NCBI RefSeq assembly: GCF_010119225.1
Contig: NZ_WNKF01000016.1
Coordinates: forward strand, 1-64,000
DNA length: 64,000 nucleotides
Reading direction: 5' to 3'
Origin: Cyclobacterium roseum
Lineage (GTDB): Bacteria > Bacteroidota > Bacteroidia > Cytophagales > Cyclobacteriaceae
A program made the translations under genes and the position numbers. Below are positions 53,264 to 62,116 of this stretch, piece by piece (within the stretch, counting starts at the first letter, position 1; each line of letters begins with the position of its first letter). The notes beneath the pieces were generated by a model. The model saw only the letters and a list, made by a program, of their open reading frames with translations. It did not search any database and had not been told where the DNA came from.

Positions 53264-55105
53264 TTATCTGGCTGGATCCAGGCGGAGAGCCTTTAGTAGC
53301 TTACTGAAAATTTCCGTGTTTTCATACACGCCTCTGAATTCCTGCGAATGAGGTCCGTAAGCAAAAACAGGAACCATCAATCCCGTATGGTCTTCTGTGG
53401 AGAATTCCAGTTCCACGGTATTTGCGGCTACATTTCCCTGGGGGATGGTGACACCCCCCGTTTCATGATCCGCAGTGATTAGTACCAGGGTGTGGCCATC
53501 CCTGTCAGCAAACCGAAGTGCCTCCGCAACAGCCTGATCAAAGTCAATCCCTTCCTTAATAACGGTGCCTACCTCGTTGGCGTGTCCGCCGGAATCAATG
53601 TACGCACTCTCGATCATTAAGAAAAAGGGTTGTTCTTTGGAATCAAGGAATTCGATTCCGGCTTTGGTGGCTCTTGCGAGAAAATCCTTCCGCCCCTGAC
53701 TTATTTTTGGCAGGCCTTGATTGGATCCAAAATAACCTGTTTTATCCCCGGAATAAGAAGCCAATGCTTCTAAAGAGCCGCTTAGCAAAAAGCCAGCGTT
53801 TTCCAGATTTTTGAGTTCATGGGGGGTGCCAACCAGAAAGTCCGATTTCCCTCCGCCGATAAACAGGGACAGCGGACTTTTTGCCAGGTCCTCAGCGATA
53901 TTCCGGGTCAGATCCCGCTCGGGTTGATGGGCATAAAAGGCAGCCGGGGTGGCCCCTGTCACATGATCCGTAGTGATAATTCCCGAGTTAAATCCGTAGG
54001 GCGCCAGGTACTCCGGTAGATTTGTTGCCGGTCTGCCATCGGGTAGCATGCCAATGCTTCGGTTTTTCACCCTTTTGCCAGAGGCCAGGGCAGTACCCGC
54101 TGCAGCAGAGTCGGTCGTGAAATCGTCGGCCGACTGGGTTTTGATCAAGCCCAGGTTTTTTAAGTTTGTCAGTGTTAATTGATTATTGTTGGCATACATG
54201 GCCGCAGATATTTGGGCCAGCCCATTTCCGTCGCCAATTAGTAAAATGACATTTCTGACTTTTTGATCGGTGCCGTCTGATTCGTAGGTAGGCCGGTATA
54301 CTTCCTGTGGCGTGGGATGGGTGTACCATCTGTTTTGAAGGCTGGACAGATAGCTTTTCGCCGCGGCAGGATGATCGGTATTGATATAATCGACGCCAAG
54401 TTCATGCAATGCTTTCCAGGCAGTTTTACTGTCCGGGGTGGCCCAAAACCGAAAGGGTTTTCCGTGTTTATGTGCCACATCTATGGCTTCCTTTAGTTGC
54501 TCAATATCCGAATCAATAAGGCGTCCTTTCCCGTTCCATTTCGAAAAATTTCGAAAGCTTAGGCTAAATAACTCTATTTTGTCCAAGGGAAGGTTTTCGG
54601 TTGCTTCTACGCTTTGGTAATCAAAGAATATCGGAAAGGGATACTGATGGTAATCCTCTTTTTCTGGCCGGTTGCCGGAAATTACAATCTTCACGAACGG
54701 GTTTTCCCGGTCCTCCCAAAGCTCCCCATAGGGCTCCAAATCTGTAAGAAGTTGATTTAGGGTAGCATAGGCTTCCGTTTTAAAATCCACCAAAAGAATA
54801 AAAGGATGCAGGTTGCCAAGCTGTAGCCGTTTGGCCCGGAGAATGGGCTCCAGGTAAAGGCTCGTTAAGGTATGTCCTTGTCGGATGCTCTCTTTTTCAT
54901 GGGCCACAAATAGGGTGTCACGTTGCAGGATCACATCTGCTTCTATGGAAGCGGCCCCATTGGCATATGCCTCCCAAAAAGGGACTTGTTGCAAGTAATC
55001 GTTATGGCTGTGAATGTTGATTTCCTGGGCACTCAAAGGGGCCGGGAAGCCAGCCATTAGGCAACAAACAATCGTTAATAAAGACGCAATGGTCGATAAT
55101 TTCAT
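53264..55105 (-). CDS. Phosphodiesterase-like/alkaline phosphatase fusion
   Basis: The 613-residue exported protein (signal to about 27) joins two catalytic modules. Residues 28-260 form a PI-PLC/GDPD-like barrel: HSHNDY at 32-37, EADV at 55-58 and the acid/base His69. Residues 275-610 are alkaline phosphatase: LLIGDGNGLAQ, the nucleophile region TDSAAAGTALASG near 332, HEPERDL-type ligands and TADHETGGV. One chain could thus cut a phosphodiester and then strip the phosphate. The combination suggests scavenging of phosphate from glycerophosphodiesters or teichoic-like polymers. It is probably induced by phosphate limitation, though no Pho box was identified. Confidence 0.85.
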   Translation of the reverse strand: MKLSTIASLLTIVCCLMAGFPAPLSAQEINIHSHNDYLQQVPFWEAYANGAASIEADVILQRDTLFVAHEKESIRQGHTLTSLYLEPILRAKRLQLGNLHPFILLVDFKTEAYATLNQLLTDLEPYGELWEDRENPFVKIVISGNRPEKEDYHQYPFPIFFDYQSVEATENLPLDKIELFSLSFRNFSKWNGKGRLIDSDIEQLKEAIDVAHKHGKPFRFWATPDSKTAWKALHELGVDYINTDHPAAAKSYLSSLQNRWYTHPTPQEVYRPTYESDGTDQKVRNVILLIGDGNGLAQISAAMYANNNQLTLTNLKNLGLIKTQSADDFTTDSAAAGTALASGKRVKNRSIGMLPDGRPATNLPEYLAPYGFNSGIITTDHVTGATPAAFYAHQPERDLTRNIAEDLAKSPLSLFIGGGKSDFLVGTPHELKNLENAGFLLSGSLEALASYSGDKTGYFGSNQGLPKISQGRKDFLARATKAGIEFLDSKEQPFFLMIESAYIDSGGHANEVGTVIKEGIDFDQAVAEALRFADRDGHTLVLITADHETGGVTIPQGNVAANTVELEFSTEDHTGLMVPVFAYGPHSQEFRGVYENTEIFSKLLKALRLDPAR

Positions 55106-55122
55106 ACATTTTTTAATTTCTC

Positions 55123-55130
55123 CAAAAATA
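55123..55130 (-). promoter_or_regulatory. -7 box of the phosphatase fusion gene
   Basis: Minus-strand TATTTTTG fits TAnnTTTG, 17 bases before the start at 55105, implying a very short leader. Confidence 0.35.
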
Positions 55131-55360
55131 GCGCAAACGGGCGACTTCCTTCGTTTCGATTGGTTAAATTAGGGTTAATTTTGAAGGTAATTACCATGTT
55201 TTTTGACAAAACCGCCGGTTATCGGACTCAATATTGGATTATGGAAGAGAAAATTGGAAAAATCAGAACTTTGGTATAAATGTTGTTGTAACCTAAGTAT
55301 AGAATATCTTCTGAAATGAAGATTTGTTTTTCATAATTTAAACCATTAATACCAGATAGT

Positions 55361-55639
55361 ATGAATTCAACAAAAGTTATTTTAAGCGCATTGGCAGGAG
55401 TAGCAGTAGGAGTACAAATAGGTCTGTTGATTGCTCCGGAGAAGGGCGAAGATACTCGCAAAAAGTTAACCAAGAAAGGGGAAGCGTACTTGAAGGACAT
55501 CAATGGTCAAATCGATGGCCTTCTCAAGGGTATGAATGAGAAAATGGACAAAATGAATAAGAACATTGCTACGGTAGCTGAAGAAACCAAAGCCAGGGGA
55601 AAAGAACTTCTTGCTGAGGCCAAAGAAAAGTCGAAATAA
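55361..55639 (+). CDS. YtxH-domain small envelope protein
   Basis: The 92-residue protein has one N-terminal transmembrane segment (VILSALAGVAVGVQIGLLIAP) immediately followed by EKGEDTRKKLTKKG, the classic YtxH signature, then an amphipathic, Lys/Glu-rich helical tail. Such proteins are membrane-anchored and often stress-induced; molecular function is unknown. It stands alone with a strong terminator 20 bases downstream. Confidence 0.85.
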   Translation: MNSTKVILSALAGVAVGVQIGLLIAPEKGEDTRKKLTKKGEAYLKDINGQIDGLLKGMNEKMDKMNKNIATVAEETKARGKELLAEAKEKSK

Positions 55640-55657
55640 GACAATCTTTACTGTTTG

Positions 55658-55690
55658 GGCCAATGATTTTTCATTGGCCTTTTTTATTTT
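55658..55690 (+). terminator. Terminator after the YtxH gene
   Basis: GGCCAATGA pairs perfectly with TCATTGGCC around a four-base T loop, followed by a T run. It lies 18 bases after the YtxH stop. Confidence 0.9.
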
Positions 55691-55708
55691 AATCCACAAG
55701 TAGCAATT

Positions 55709-56431
55709 ATGTCATTAAAAAATACAACTGCCATCGTAACCGGTGGCAATACGGGAATTGGCTTCGGTATAGCAGAAGCCCTGGCAGCTGAAGGGGTGAA
55801 TGTAGCCATCAGTAGTCGTAGTCTTCAGCGAGCAGAAGAAGCAGCCGAAAAAATCCGCAAAAATGCCCAAACCAAAGGAGAGGTTCTTCCATTGGAAATG
55901 GATGTTCGGGACTTTGACGCACAAAAGAAAGGCGTGCAGGATGTACTCAGAAAATGGGGTAAGTTAGATTACTTTGTTGCCAATGCAGGTGTGGGGCACT
56001 TTGCATCGATTCAGGAGATGACTCCCGAAAAGTGGCACGAAACCGTTGATACGAATCTGACGGGCGTATTTTATGGGATAAAAGCATCCGTGGATGCTTT
56101 AAAATCCACCAGAGGCTTTTTCCTCACCATATCCAGCCTGGCTGGTACCAACTTCTTTGCAGGCGGATCGGCTTATAATGCTAGCAAGTTTGGCTTGACT
56201 GGTTTCTCTCAGGCGATCATGTTAGATCTGAGGCAGGAAGGGGTGCGGGTAAGTACCATCATGCCCGGGTCAGTGGCCACGGGGTTTAACGATCACGAAG
56301 TAAACGAAAAGGATGCCTGGAAAATCCAGAAAGAAGATATCGGCGAAATGGTCGTCGGACTATTCAACCTGGATCCTCGAACGCTCCCCAGTAAAATAGA
56401 GGTAAGACCCAGCATGCCTCCCAAAAAATAG
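55709..56431 (+). CDS. Short-chain dehydrogenase/reductase
   Basis: The 240-residue protein shows the SDR cofactor motif TGGNTGIGFG (9-18), NAGVG, the catalytic Ser in TISSLAGTN, and YNASK for Tyr/Lys catalysis. It uses NAD(P) to interconvert an alcohol and a carbonyl; the NADP-favouring Arg (SSRS) after the second strand suggests NADP. Substrate unknown. Length is normal. Flanked by its own terminator downstream and the YtxH terminator upstream, it is probably monocistronic. Confidence 0.9.
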   Translation: MSLKNTTAIVTGGNTGIGFGIAEALAAEGVNVAISSRSLQRAEEAAEKIRKNAQTKGEVLPLEMDVRDFDAQKKGVQDVLRKWGKLDYFVANAGVGHFASIQEMTPEKWHETVDTNLTGVFYGIKASVDALKSTRGFFLTISSLAGTNFFAGGSAYNASKFGLTGFSQAIMLDLRQEGVRVSTIMPGSVATGFNDHEVNEKDAWKIQKEDIGEMVVGLFNLDPRTLPSKIEVRPSMPPKK

Positions 56432-56462
56432 GGTTTCCTACACCGCAACAGGTCGTTTATTT

Positions 56463-56495
56463 ACCGGTAGACTTTTTTAGCTACCGGTTTTTTTT
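56463..56495 (+). terminator. Terminator after the SDR gene
   Basis: ACCGGTAG and CTACCGGT form an eight-base perfect stem around a T-rich loop, followed by eight T. It lies 31 bases after the SDR stop. Confidence 0.88.
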
Positions 56496-56875
56496 GCTTA
56501 AAAAATCCAGCAGTACCATTCCGCAAAAAGCATAGGCGGCATCGAATGCAAAAAAGGGTCAGCATCAACTGCGTTATTCACCTTGTTTTTGAGCCAGCCT
56601 CTTTTCTTTTTGTTTGGTTTTTTGAGTACGTTCATCAGCAAGGTGCTTCCGTTCATGAAAATCTGCAGCTACCCGTAGGATAAAGGGAGTACCTGCTAAT
56701 TAAATCACTTTTAAGGTTTTAACCTGTTCATAGGTCGTCAGAGACGGTGTCCTGGATGCAGGGATGCAGGGAATTTTGCGGTTCGTGGAATAGTCATGAG
56801 CACTTTTTTAATTTTTTTGTTAAATTGACCCATTAACCAGTAATTAATCTTAATAATAATCCAGAAACCAATCAA

Positions 56876-56883
56876 TAATTTTG
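56876..56883 (+). promoter_or_regulatory. -7 box of the Gfo/Idh operon
   Basis: TAATTTTG fits TAnnTTTG, 22 bases before the start codon at 56906. No clear -33. Confidence 0.35.
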
Positions 56884-56905
56884 TAAACGCATTCCAACAT
56901 CATTT

Positions 56906-57937
56906 ATGGACTCAGCACTAAACAGAAGAAATTTTATGGAAAAGGCAGCACTGGCAGGCCTGGGCATAAGCCTGGCACCTGGTTTTACGTTTGCTCGCCC
57001 CAGAAACGAAAAGCGAGTAGGCATTATCGGCCTGGACACCTCCCATAGCATCGCCTTTACCAAGGCCTTTAATGCCACGGATGCGGCAGCAGACCTGGGA
57101 GGCTATAAAGTGGTGGCCGCCTATCCCCATGGCAGCAAAGATATACCCTCCTCGGTAGAACGAATTCCGGGATATACGGAGGAAATTCAAACCTTGGGCG
57201 TGGAAATCGTCGAATCCATTTCCTCTCTTCTGGACAAAGTGGATGTGGTGCTTTTGGAGACCAATGACGGCAGGCTTCACCTGGAGCAGGCCCTGGAAGT
57301 CTTTAAATCCGGAAAAACCGTTTTTATAGACAAACCCATTTCGGCATCCCTGGTGGATGCCATTGCCATTTTTGAAGCGGCAAAAAAATATAAGGTGCCG
57401 GTGTTTTCCAGCAGCTCGCTGCGGTATATGGAAAACGCCGTTGCCGTCAGAAATGGAAAAATAGGAAAGGTAATGGGAGCCGATGCCTTTAGCCCGGCAA
57501 AACTGGAACCTACCCATCCCGATTTATTTTGGTATGGTATACACGGAGTAGAAACGCTCTATACGCTTATGGGGACCGGTTGCGAAACCGTTCAGCGGAC
57601 GTTTACGCCCGGCGCAGATGTAGTGGTGGGCACCTGGGACGGAGGCCGAATTGGCACCTTCAGGGGCACCCGTTCCGGAAAAAGCGGTTACGGAGGAAGG
57701 GCCTTTGGTGAAGACGGTATTATGGATATGGGCTCCTATGGAGGCTACCGCCCACTTTTGGTGGAAATAGCGACGTTTTTTGATTCCGGGAAGGCACCGG
57801 TATCCGAGGAAGAAACGATTGAAATCTTTGCCTTTATGCAAGCTGCCGACGAAAGCAAGAAAATCAACGGACAGGCCGTGTCCCTGCAGGCCGTTTTGGA
57901 CAAAGGCAGAAGAGAAGCCGCTCAAATCAGCATTTAA
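56906..57937 (+). CDS. Tat-exported Gfo/Idh/MocA oxidoreductase (short form)
   Basis: The 343-residue protein begins with a twin-arginine signal (ALNRRNFMEKAALAG). The Rossmann motif is diverged (VGIIGLDTSHS). The catalytic-region motif is DKP in VFIDKPISAS instead of the usual EKP. The C-terminal substrate domain is shorter than in the neighbouring family members. It is probably a periplasmic dehydrogenase or an inactive partner of the longer oxidoreductase encoded 73 bases downstream. Substrate unknown. Confidence 0.8.
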   Translation: MDSALNRRNFMEKAALAGLGISLAPGFTFARPRNEKRVGIIGLDTSHSIAFTKAFNATDAAADLGGYKVVAAYPHGSKDIPSSVERIPGYTEEIQTLGVEIVESISSLLDKVDVVLLETNDGRLHLEQALEVFKSGKTVFIDKPISASLVDAIAIFEAAKKYKVPVFSSSSLRYMENAVAVRNGKIGKVMGADAFSPAKLEPTHPDLFWYGIHGVETLYTLMGTGCETVQRTFTPGADVVVGTWDGGRIGTFRGTRSGKSGYGGRAFGEDGIMDMGSYGGYRPLLVEIATFFDSGKAPVSEEETIEIFAFMQAADESKKINGQAVSLQAVLDKGRREAAQISI

Positions 57938-57950
57938 TTTTATACCCAAA

Positions 57951-58013
57951 GATTCTCCCGATTTAGTATCGGGACAGGCTATGGGACCATAAAGAAACTA
58001 TTATAAACACATG
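57951..58013 (+). repeat. Leader repeat, copy 1, before the long Gfo/Idh gene
   Basis: This 63-base block (CCCGA...TCGGG stem, then CAGG, TATG, TAAAGAAA and ATTATAAACAC just before the ATG) is closely related to a block at 63655-63715, and its right end to 63779-63829. The stem is a small inverted repeat. It sits directly on the leader of the long Gfo/Idh gene. Confidence 0.6.
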
Positions 58014-59354
58014 AAAAATAGCAGAAGAACGTTTGTAAAGAAAGCAGTAGCAGGAGCAACCCTGGCATCGGTAGGAGGCATGCTGCCCGGTATGTCCGCC
58101 AAAAGTTATGGTAAAATTATGGGAGCCAATGACCGCATCCTGGCAGCCAGCATGGGCGTGGTGAGCAGAGGTCATGCGGTTGGAACCAATTTTGCCAGCC
58201 AGGAGCAATGTGAGGTTATCTACAGCTGTGATGTGGATAGCCGCGCCGCGGAAAAGTTTGCAGGTTCGGTGAATGAAATACAGGGGAGAGCACCCAAAAT
58301 CGAAAAGGATGTTCGCAAAGTACTGGAAGACAAAGAGGTGGACGTACTGATCGTCACCGCTCCAGATCACTGGCATGCTCCGGCTGCCCTGATGGCCCTG
58401 AAGGCCGGAAAGCACGTGTACCTGGAAAAACCCTGTAGCCACAATCCACACGAGGGCGAACTCCTGATGGATGCCCAAAAGAAATACAACAAGGTAATCC
58501 AAGTCGGCAACCAACGACGCTCCTGGCCCAACGTGATGAAAGGAATCGAGGAGTTGCATAACGGCGTGATCGGCAGGGCCTACATGGCCAAAACCTGGTA
58601 TGCCAATAACAGGGGACCCATAGGGGTAGGAAAGCAGGTTCCGGTACCAGAATGGCTGGACTATGAACTCTGGCAGGGACCCGCGCCCCGGGAGACTTAC
58701 CGGGATAATATTCTGCATTACAACTGGCATTGGTTCTGGAACTGGGGTACCGGGGAAGCCCTTAACAACGGCACCCACATGGTGGACCTGGCCCGATGGG
58801 GACTTCAGGTGGATTATCCAAGCCGCGTAAATTCCTCCGGTGGGAGGTATCGTTATGATGACGATTGGGAGACGCCCGATACCCAAATCATCAACCTGGA
58901 ATTTGATAACAATTCCTTGATCACCTGGGAAGGGAGAAGTTGTAATGGAAAGCACATCGAAAGCGGAAGTGTGGGTACCTTATTTTACGGAGAAGAAGGA
59001 AGCCTCTTGATCGAAGGGGGCAACTCCTACAAAATTTTCAATCTGAAAAATGAATTGGTGAAGGATGTCAAAAACGATCAGGTGATTGATCCAACCAACC
59101 GTACCAACCCGGCGCAGGCATTGGATGCGATGCACATCCAAAACTTTTTTGACGGCATCCATAAGGGTACGGAAGTCCGGTCGGAGATCGTTGGCGCACA
59201 CAAAAGTACCCTGCTGGTTCAACTGGGAAATATTGCCCAGCGGGTGGGAAGGACCCTGGATATCGATCCGAAAACCGGAATGATTCAATACGATCCCACC
59301 GCTATGGAACTCTGGAAAAGGGAATACGAGCCTGGCTGGGAACCAAGTGTCTAA
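58011..59354 (+). CDS. Tat-exported Gfo/Idh/MocA oxidoreductase (long form)
   Basis: The 447-residue protein has a twin-arginine signal (NSRRTFVKKAVAGATLAS). A Rossmann domain follows with TAPDHWHAPAALMALKAGKHVYLEKP, including the EKP motif near residue 140. The C-terminal domain has WHWFWNWGTGEALNNGTHMVDLARWG, typical of the sugar-dehydrogenase/isomerase branch found in Bacteroidota catabolic clusters. It likely oxidises a free sugar or glycoside in the periplasm with tightly bound NAD(P). It is followed by a terminator and then a symporter gene. Substrate unknown. Confidence 0.85.
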   Translation: MKNSRRTFVKKAVAGATLASVGGMLPGMSAKSYGKIMGANDRILAASMGVVSRGHAVGTNFASQEQCEVIYSCDVDSRAAEKFAGSVNEIQGRAPKIEKDVRKVLEDKEVDVLIVTAPDHWHAPAALMALKAGKHVYLEKPCSHNPHEGELLMDAQKKYNKVIQVGNQRRSWPNVMKGIEELHNGVIGRAYMAKTWYANNRGPIGVGKQVPVPEWLDYELWQGPAPRETYRDNILHYNWHWFWNWGTGEALNNGTHMVDLARWGLQVDYPSRVNSSGGRYRYDDDWETPDTQIINLEFDNNSLITWEGRSCNGKHIESGSVGTLFYGEEGSLLIEGGNSYKIFNLKNELVKDVKNDQVIDPTNRTNPAQALDAMHIQNFFDGIHKGTEVRSEIVGAHKSTLLVQLGNIAQRVGRTLDIDPKTGMIQYDPTAMELWKREYEPGWEPSV

Positions 59355-59371
59355 GTTTTCTTACATCTCAA

Positions 59372-59406
59372 AGAGGCCAAACAAATCTGGTTTGGCCTTT
59401 TTTCTT
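59372..59406 (+). terminator. Terminator after the long Gfo/Idh gene
   Basis: AGGCCAAAC pairs with GTTTGGCCT around a seven-base loop, followed by a T run. It sits between the oxidoreductase and symporter genes, so the symporter may be partly uncoupled from the upstream genes. Confidence 0.85.
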
Positions 59407-59427
59407 TCACCACCTTAATCGTCTGTT

Positions 59428-60894
59428 ATGGAGTTGAGTACCCTTGACCTGATTGTGATTGGTCTGTTTTTTTTATTGATGTTATTGATTGGCATCTGGT
59501 CGTATTTCAGAAATACGGACTCGGAAGATTATTTTGTGGCTGGTGGTAAGCTGCCCTGGTGGCTATCGGGAATCAGTCACCACGTTTCCGGATATAGCGG
59601 GGCGGTTTTCGTAGCCTATGCCGGGCTGGCGTATACGCATGGGTTTTCAGTATACATCTGGTGGGCACTTACGATCGGCTTGACCGTGATGATTTCGGCC
59701 AAGGTATTTCCGGTCTTCTGGGTCCGGTTGAGAAAGCGGTTTAAAATCCAATCACCTTTGGAGTTTTTGGAAACCCGTTACAACCTGGCCACCCAGCAGT
59801 TGATGGCATGGAGTGGGGTGATTCTGAAATTATTTGATATCGGTGCCAAATGGGCAGCGATAGCCATTCTGCTAAATGTCTTTACCGGCATTTCCCTGAC
59901 CTGGGGAATTCTCATTTCGGGAGGTATTTCCCTTTTATACATCACCTTTGGAGGGCTGTGGGCGGTAATTATTACCGATTTTGCCCAATTTGTCGTACAA
60001 ATAATCGCCGGACTGGTCATGTTTGTGGTGGTCCTTCAGAAATTAGGTGGAGTAGATGCTGTATTTACCGTATGGGAGCAATTGCCCGAGGGGAATAGCC
60101 AGGCCTTTAACGATCCCTATACGGTTGGATTTGCTCTGGCTTTTTTGTTTATCAACTTCCTTTCCTACAACGGGGGACAATGGAACCTGGCCACGCGCTA
60201 TATTTCCTCACCTACCGAGCAACAGGCATCGAAAGCCGCCTGGCTCTCTGGAGCCCTGTACCTGGTTTGGCCCCTAATCCTGTTTTTTCCCATGTGGGCC
60301 GCACCGGTGCTCCTGCCCAATATGGAAGATCCCACCCAGTCCTATGGTATCCTTACCATGGAACTCCTTCCCATAGGATTGATAGGCCTGGTGATCGCTT
60401 CCTTATTTGCCAACACCATGTCCATGACCTCCTCCGATATCAATACGATCTCGGCAGTCATTTCCCGGGACATTTTACCGGCGGTCAATAAAAAATTCAG
60501 AAAGGAAGCTACCTCCCTGACCACTGCAAGGATTACCACTTTCCTGTTTACCCTGGGGACCATCGTGATTGCCTTGCAGTTTGAGCGGTTTGGTGGCGTA
60601 TTGGGACTGATTATCAGTTGGTTTGGCGCATTGGTGGGAACCATTGCCATTCCCATGCTTTTTGGTTTGATTCCCTGGTTCAAATCCTGTGGACCCAAAG
60701 CAGCTATTGGATCCATTCTGGTGGGGCTGCTGGCCTTTGTGATCACCAAAAATGTGGAATTAAATAGCCTGGCCCTGGAAGTTAGTTTGCCCGTATTGAG
60801 CTCGGCGGTGACCTATATTTTTGTTGGATTTCTGCAAAGAGACACGGTTCCTGACAAAGTAAAGCAAATGCTGGAAGACATCGCCCAGGAGTAA
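59428..60894 (+). CDS. Sodium:solute symporter (SSS family)
   Basis: The 488-residue protein has about 13 hydrophobic segments and the SSS signatures: DYFVAGGKLPWWLSGIS early, then the GGLWAVIITDFAQFVVQ stretch and the TMSMTSSDINTISAVISRD stretch. It imports a small solute with sodium; in this neighbourhood a sugar or sugar acid produced by the Gfo/Idh enzymes is most likely. A strong hairpin terminator follows and also faces the convergent flavoprotein gene. Confidence 0.9.
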   Translation: MELSTLDLIVIGLFFLLMLLIGIWSYFRNTDSEDYFVAGGKLPWWLSGISHHVSGYSGAVFVAYAGLAYTHGFSVYIWWALTIGLTVMISAKVFPVFWVRLRKRFKIQSPLEFLETRYNLATQQLMAWSGVILKLFDIGAKWAAIAILLNVFTGISLTWGILISGGISLLYITFGGLWAVIITDFAQFVVQIIAGLVMFVVVLQKLGGVDAVFTVWEQLPEGNSQAFNDPYTVGFALAFLFINFLSYNGGQWNLATRYISSPTEQQASKAAWLSGALYLVWPLILFFPMWAAPVLLPNMEDPTQSYGILTMELLPIGLIGLVIASLFANTMSMTSSDINTISAVISRDILPAVNKKFRKEATSLTTARITTFLFTLGTIVIALQFERFGGVLGLIISWFGALVGTIAIPMLFGLIPWFKSCGPKAAIGSILVGLLAFVITKNVELNSLALEVSLPVLSSAVTYIFVGFLQRDTVPDKVKQMLEDIAQE

Positions 60895-60906
60895 GTCATT
60901 CAAACT

Positions 60907-60945
60907 CCTCCCAGCTCCCTACTAAAACAGGAGGGAGCTGGGAGG
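60907..60945. terminator. Bidirectional hairpin terminator
   Basis: CCTCCCAGCTCCCT and AGGGAGCTGGGAGG form a 14-base perfect stem around an 11-base loop. It lies between the convergent symporter and flavoprotein genes (13 bases after the symporter stop). The flanking T and A runs are short. Confidence 0.85.
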
Positions 60946-60965
60946 TAAAACGGGATACAATTCCC

Positions 60966-62108
60966 TCAACTAAACCTCAGCAAGGGTATTTTTTCTCTTA
61001 ACCGCTGCTTTAGATTATCCGGAAAGGCTTTCTTTCCCATAAACAGGTCCGTCAGCAGTTCACAGCCTCGCTGCCCGTACTTCTGAATTAGCAGATTGCG
61101 CATCGATGGCTGGGCATAAAATATCCAGGCCATCAAACTGGATGTTTTCAACTCGGGAAGCAGCCTTTCTTCCAGCAAGGCCTGATAGGTCTGCCCGGCA
61201 ACTGCACTTGATTCCCCACTTTCTATAAGGGCCTTGGCGGCCAATTCCCCTGAATACAAGGCATTCGAAATTCCCTCGGCCGTCAACGGGTCGGCAAATC
61301 CTGCCGCATCGCCAGCCAGAAAAACCCGGCCATTGGAAAAGCCAGTTGTTCTGGGTGCAATCGGAATCTGGAAGCCATGCGCAGAAGTGGAAAGCAGCTC
61401 ATTGATCTGCAGTTTTTTCAGATAGGCCTGGTAGTAATCCTTTAGATTTATTTTCTGCTTTTTGAGGCTACAGACTCCCAGCGACAAATGCTTCTTTTTG
61501 GGAAAACACCAGGCATAGCCATAGGGTACCGCATCCACGTCAAAGCGAGTGGTCCGGGACAACCGCTCAAAGTCATCCGGATTCACGGCTACTTCGTATT
61601 CAAGCGCCGGAATAAGTTTTCTGCTTTCTTCCCAGCCAGCCAGTTTGGCGGTAGGACTGAGGGCTCCATCCGCTGCGACTACATATGTGGCCTTGAATGC
61701 CCCCATAGAAGTCTGCAATAAAACCCCGTTTTCTTCCTGCGTTAAGCCTTGAAGGGTACACCGCTCAAGCAATTCCGCTCCTTTCTCCCGGGCTTTTGTC
61801 ACCAGCAGGGAGTCGAAGGAATCCCGCATCACCATGCTGATAATCGGTTCCTCTCTTCGTGCTGAAAAATAGCGCTTGGAACCTTCAAAATAGACTTCGA
61901 TTTCCCGGCATTCCTTTTCTATCGTGCTGTCGATCGGAAAGGGCAAACGGCTTTTTCCCCGGAATACCAGGCCTCCTCCGCAGGTTTTGTAGCGGGGGAG
62001 TGATTCTTTTTCGATCAGGAGGACGCGTTTGTTGGCGGCGGCTGCGGTGTAAGCGGCCATGGCACCGGCCGGTCCCGTGCCGATTACGGCCATGTCGTAT
62101 GCATTCAT
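60966..62108 (-). CDS. FAD-dependent geranylgeranyl-reductase-like flavoprotein
   Basis: The 380-residue protein has the dinucleotide-binding motif GTGPAGAMAAY (10-20) and the second FAD signature AGDAAGFADPLTAEGISNALYSG near residues 265-288. CGGGLVFRGKSRLPF lies near residue 43. This is the geranylgeranyl reductase/PHBH-type family, which reduces isoprenoid double bonds or hydroxylates small molecules. No isoprenoid genes are nearby; bacterial members often have unknown substrates. It lies eight bases downstream of a small unknown gene and is probably cotranscribed with it. Cytoplasmic or peripheral membrane. Confidence 0.8.
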   Translation of the reverse strand: MNAYDMAVIGTGPAGAMAAYTAAAANKRVLLIEKESLPRYKTCGGGLVFRGKSRLPFPIDSTIEKECREIEVYFEGSKRYFSARREEPIISMVMRDSFDSLLVTKAREKGAELLERCTLQGLTQEENGVLLQTSMGAFKATYVVAADGALSPTAKLAGWEESRKLIPALEYEVAVNPDDFERLSRTTRFDVDAVPYGYAWCFPKKKHLSLGVCSLKKQKINLKDYYQAYLKKLQINELLSTSAHGFQIPIAPRTTGFSNGRVFLAGDAAGFADPLTAEGISNALYSGELAAKALIESGESSAVAGQTYQALLEERLLPELKTSSLMAWIFYAQPSMRNLLIQKYGQRGCELLTDLFMGKKAFPDNLKQRLREKIPLLRFS

Positions 62109-62116
62109 GGGCTGAA

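Larger units (their letters stand above)
56432..56905. other. Intergenic region before the sugar-oxidation genes
   Basis: This 474-base gap holds the SDR terminator (56463-56495) and, near its right end, a -7 box for the next gene. In the middle, minus strand 56577-56697 reads as about 40 codons of Lys/Arg/Gln-rich peptide before a stop, but no start codon or family is evident. It may be a decayed gene tail. No RNA gene is visible. Confidence 0.5.

Noticed and set aside
56577-56697. Lys/Arg/Gln-rich 40-codon minus-strand segment ending in a stop
   Set aside because: Lacks a start codon and a family match; possibly a decayed gene tail but too little to annotate as a gene.
57963-58955. 330-codon minus-strand frame
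   Set aside because: Lies wholly antisense to a well-supported Gfo/Idh/MocA gene and its translation has no domain logic; a shadow frame of a GC-balanced gene.
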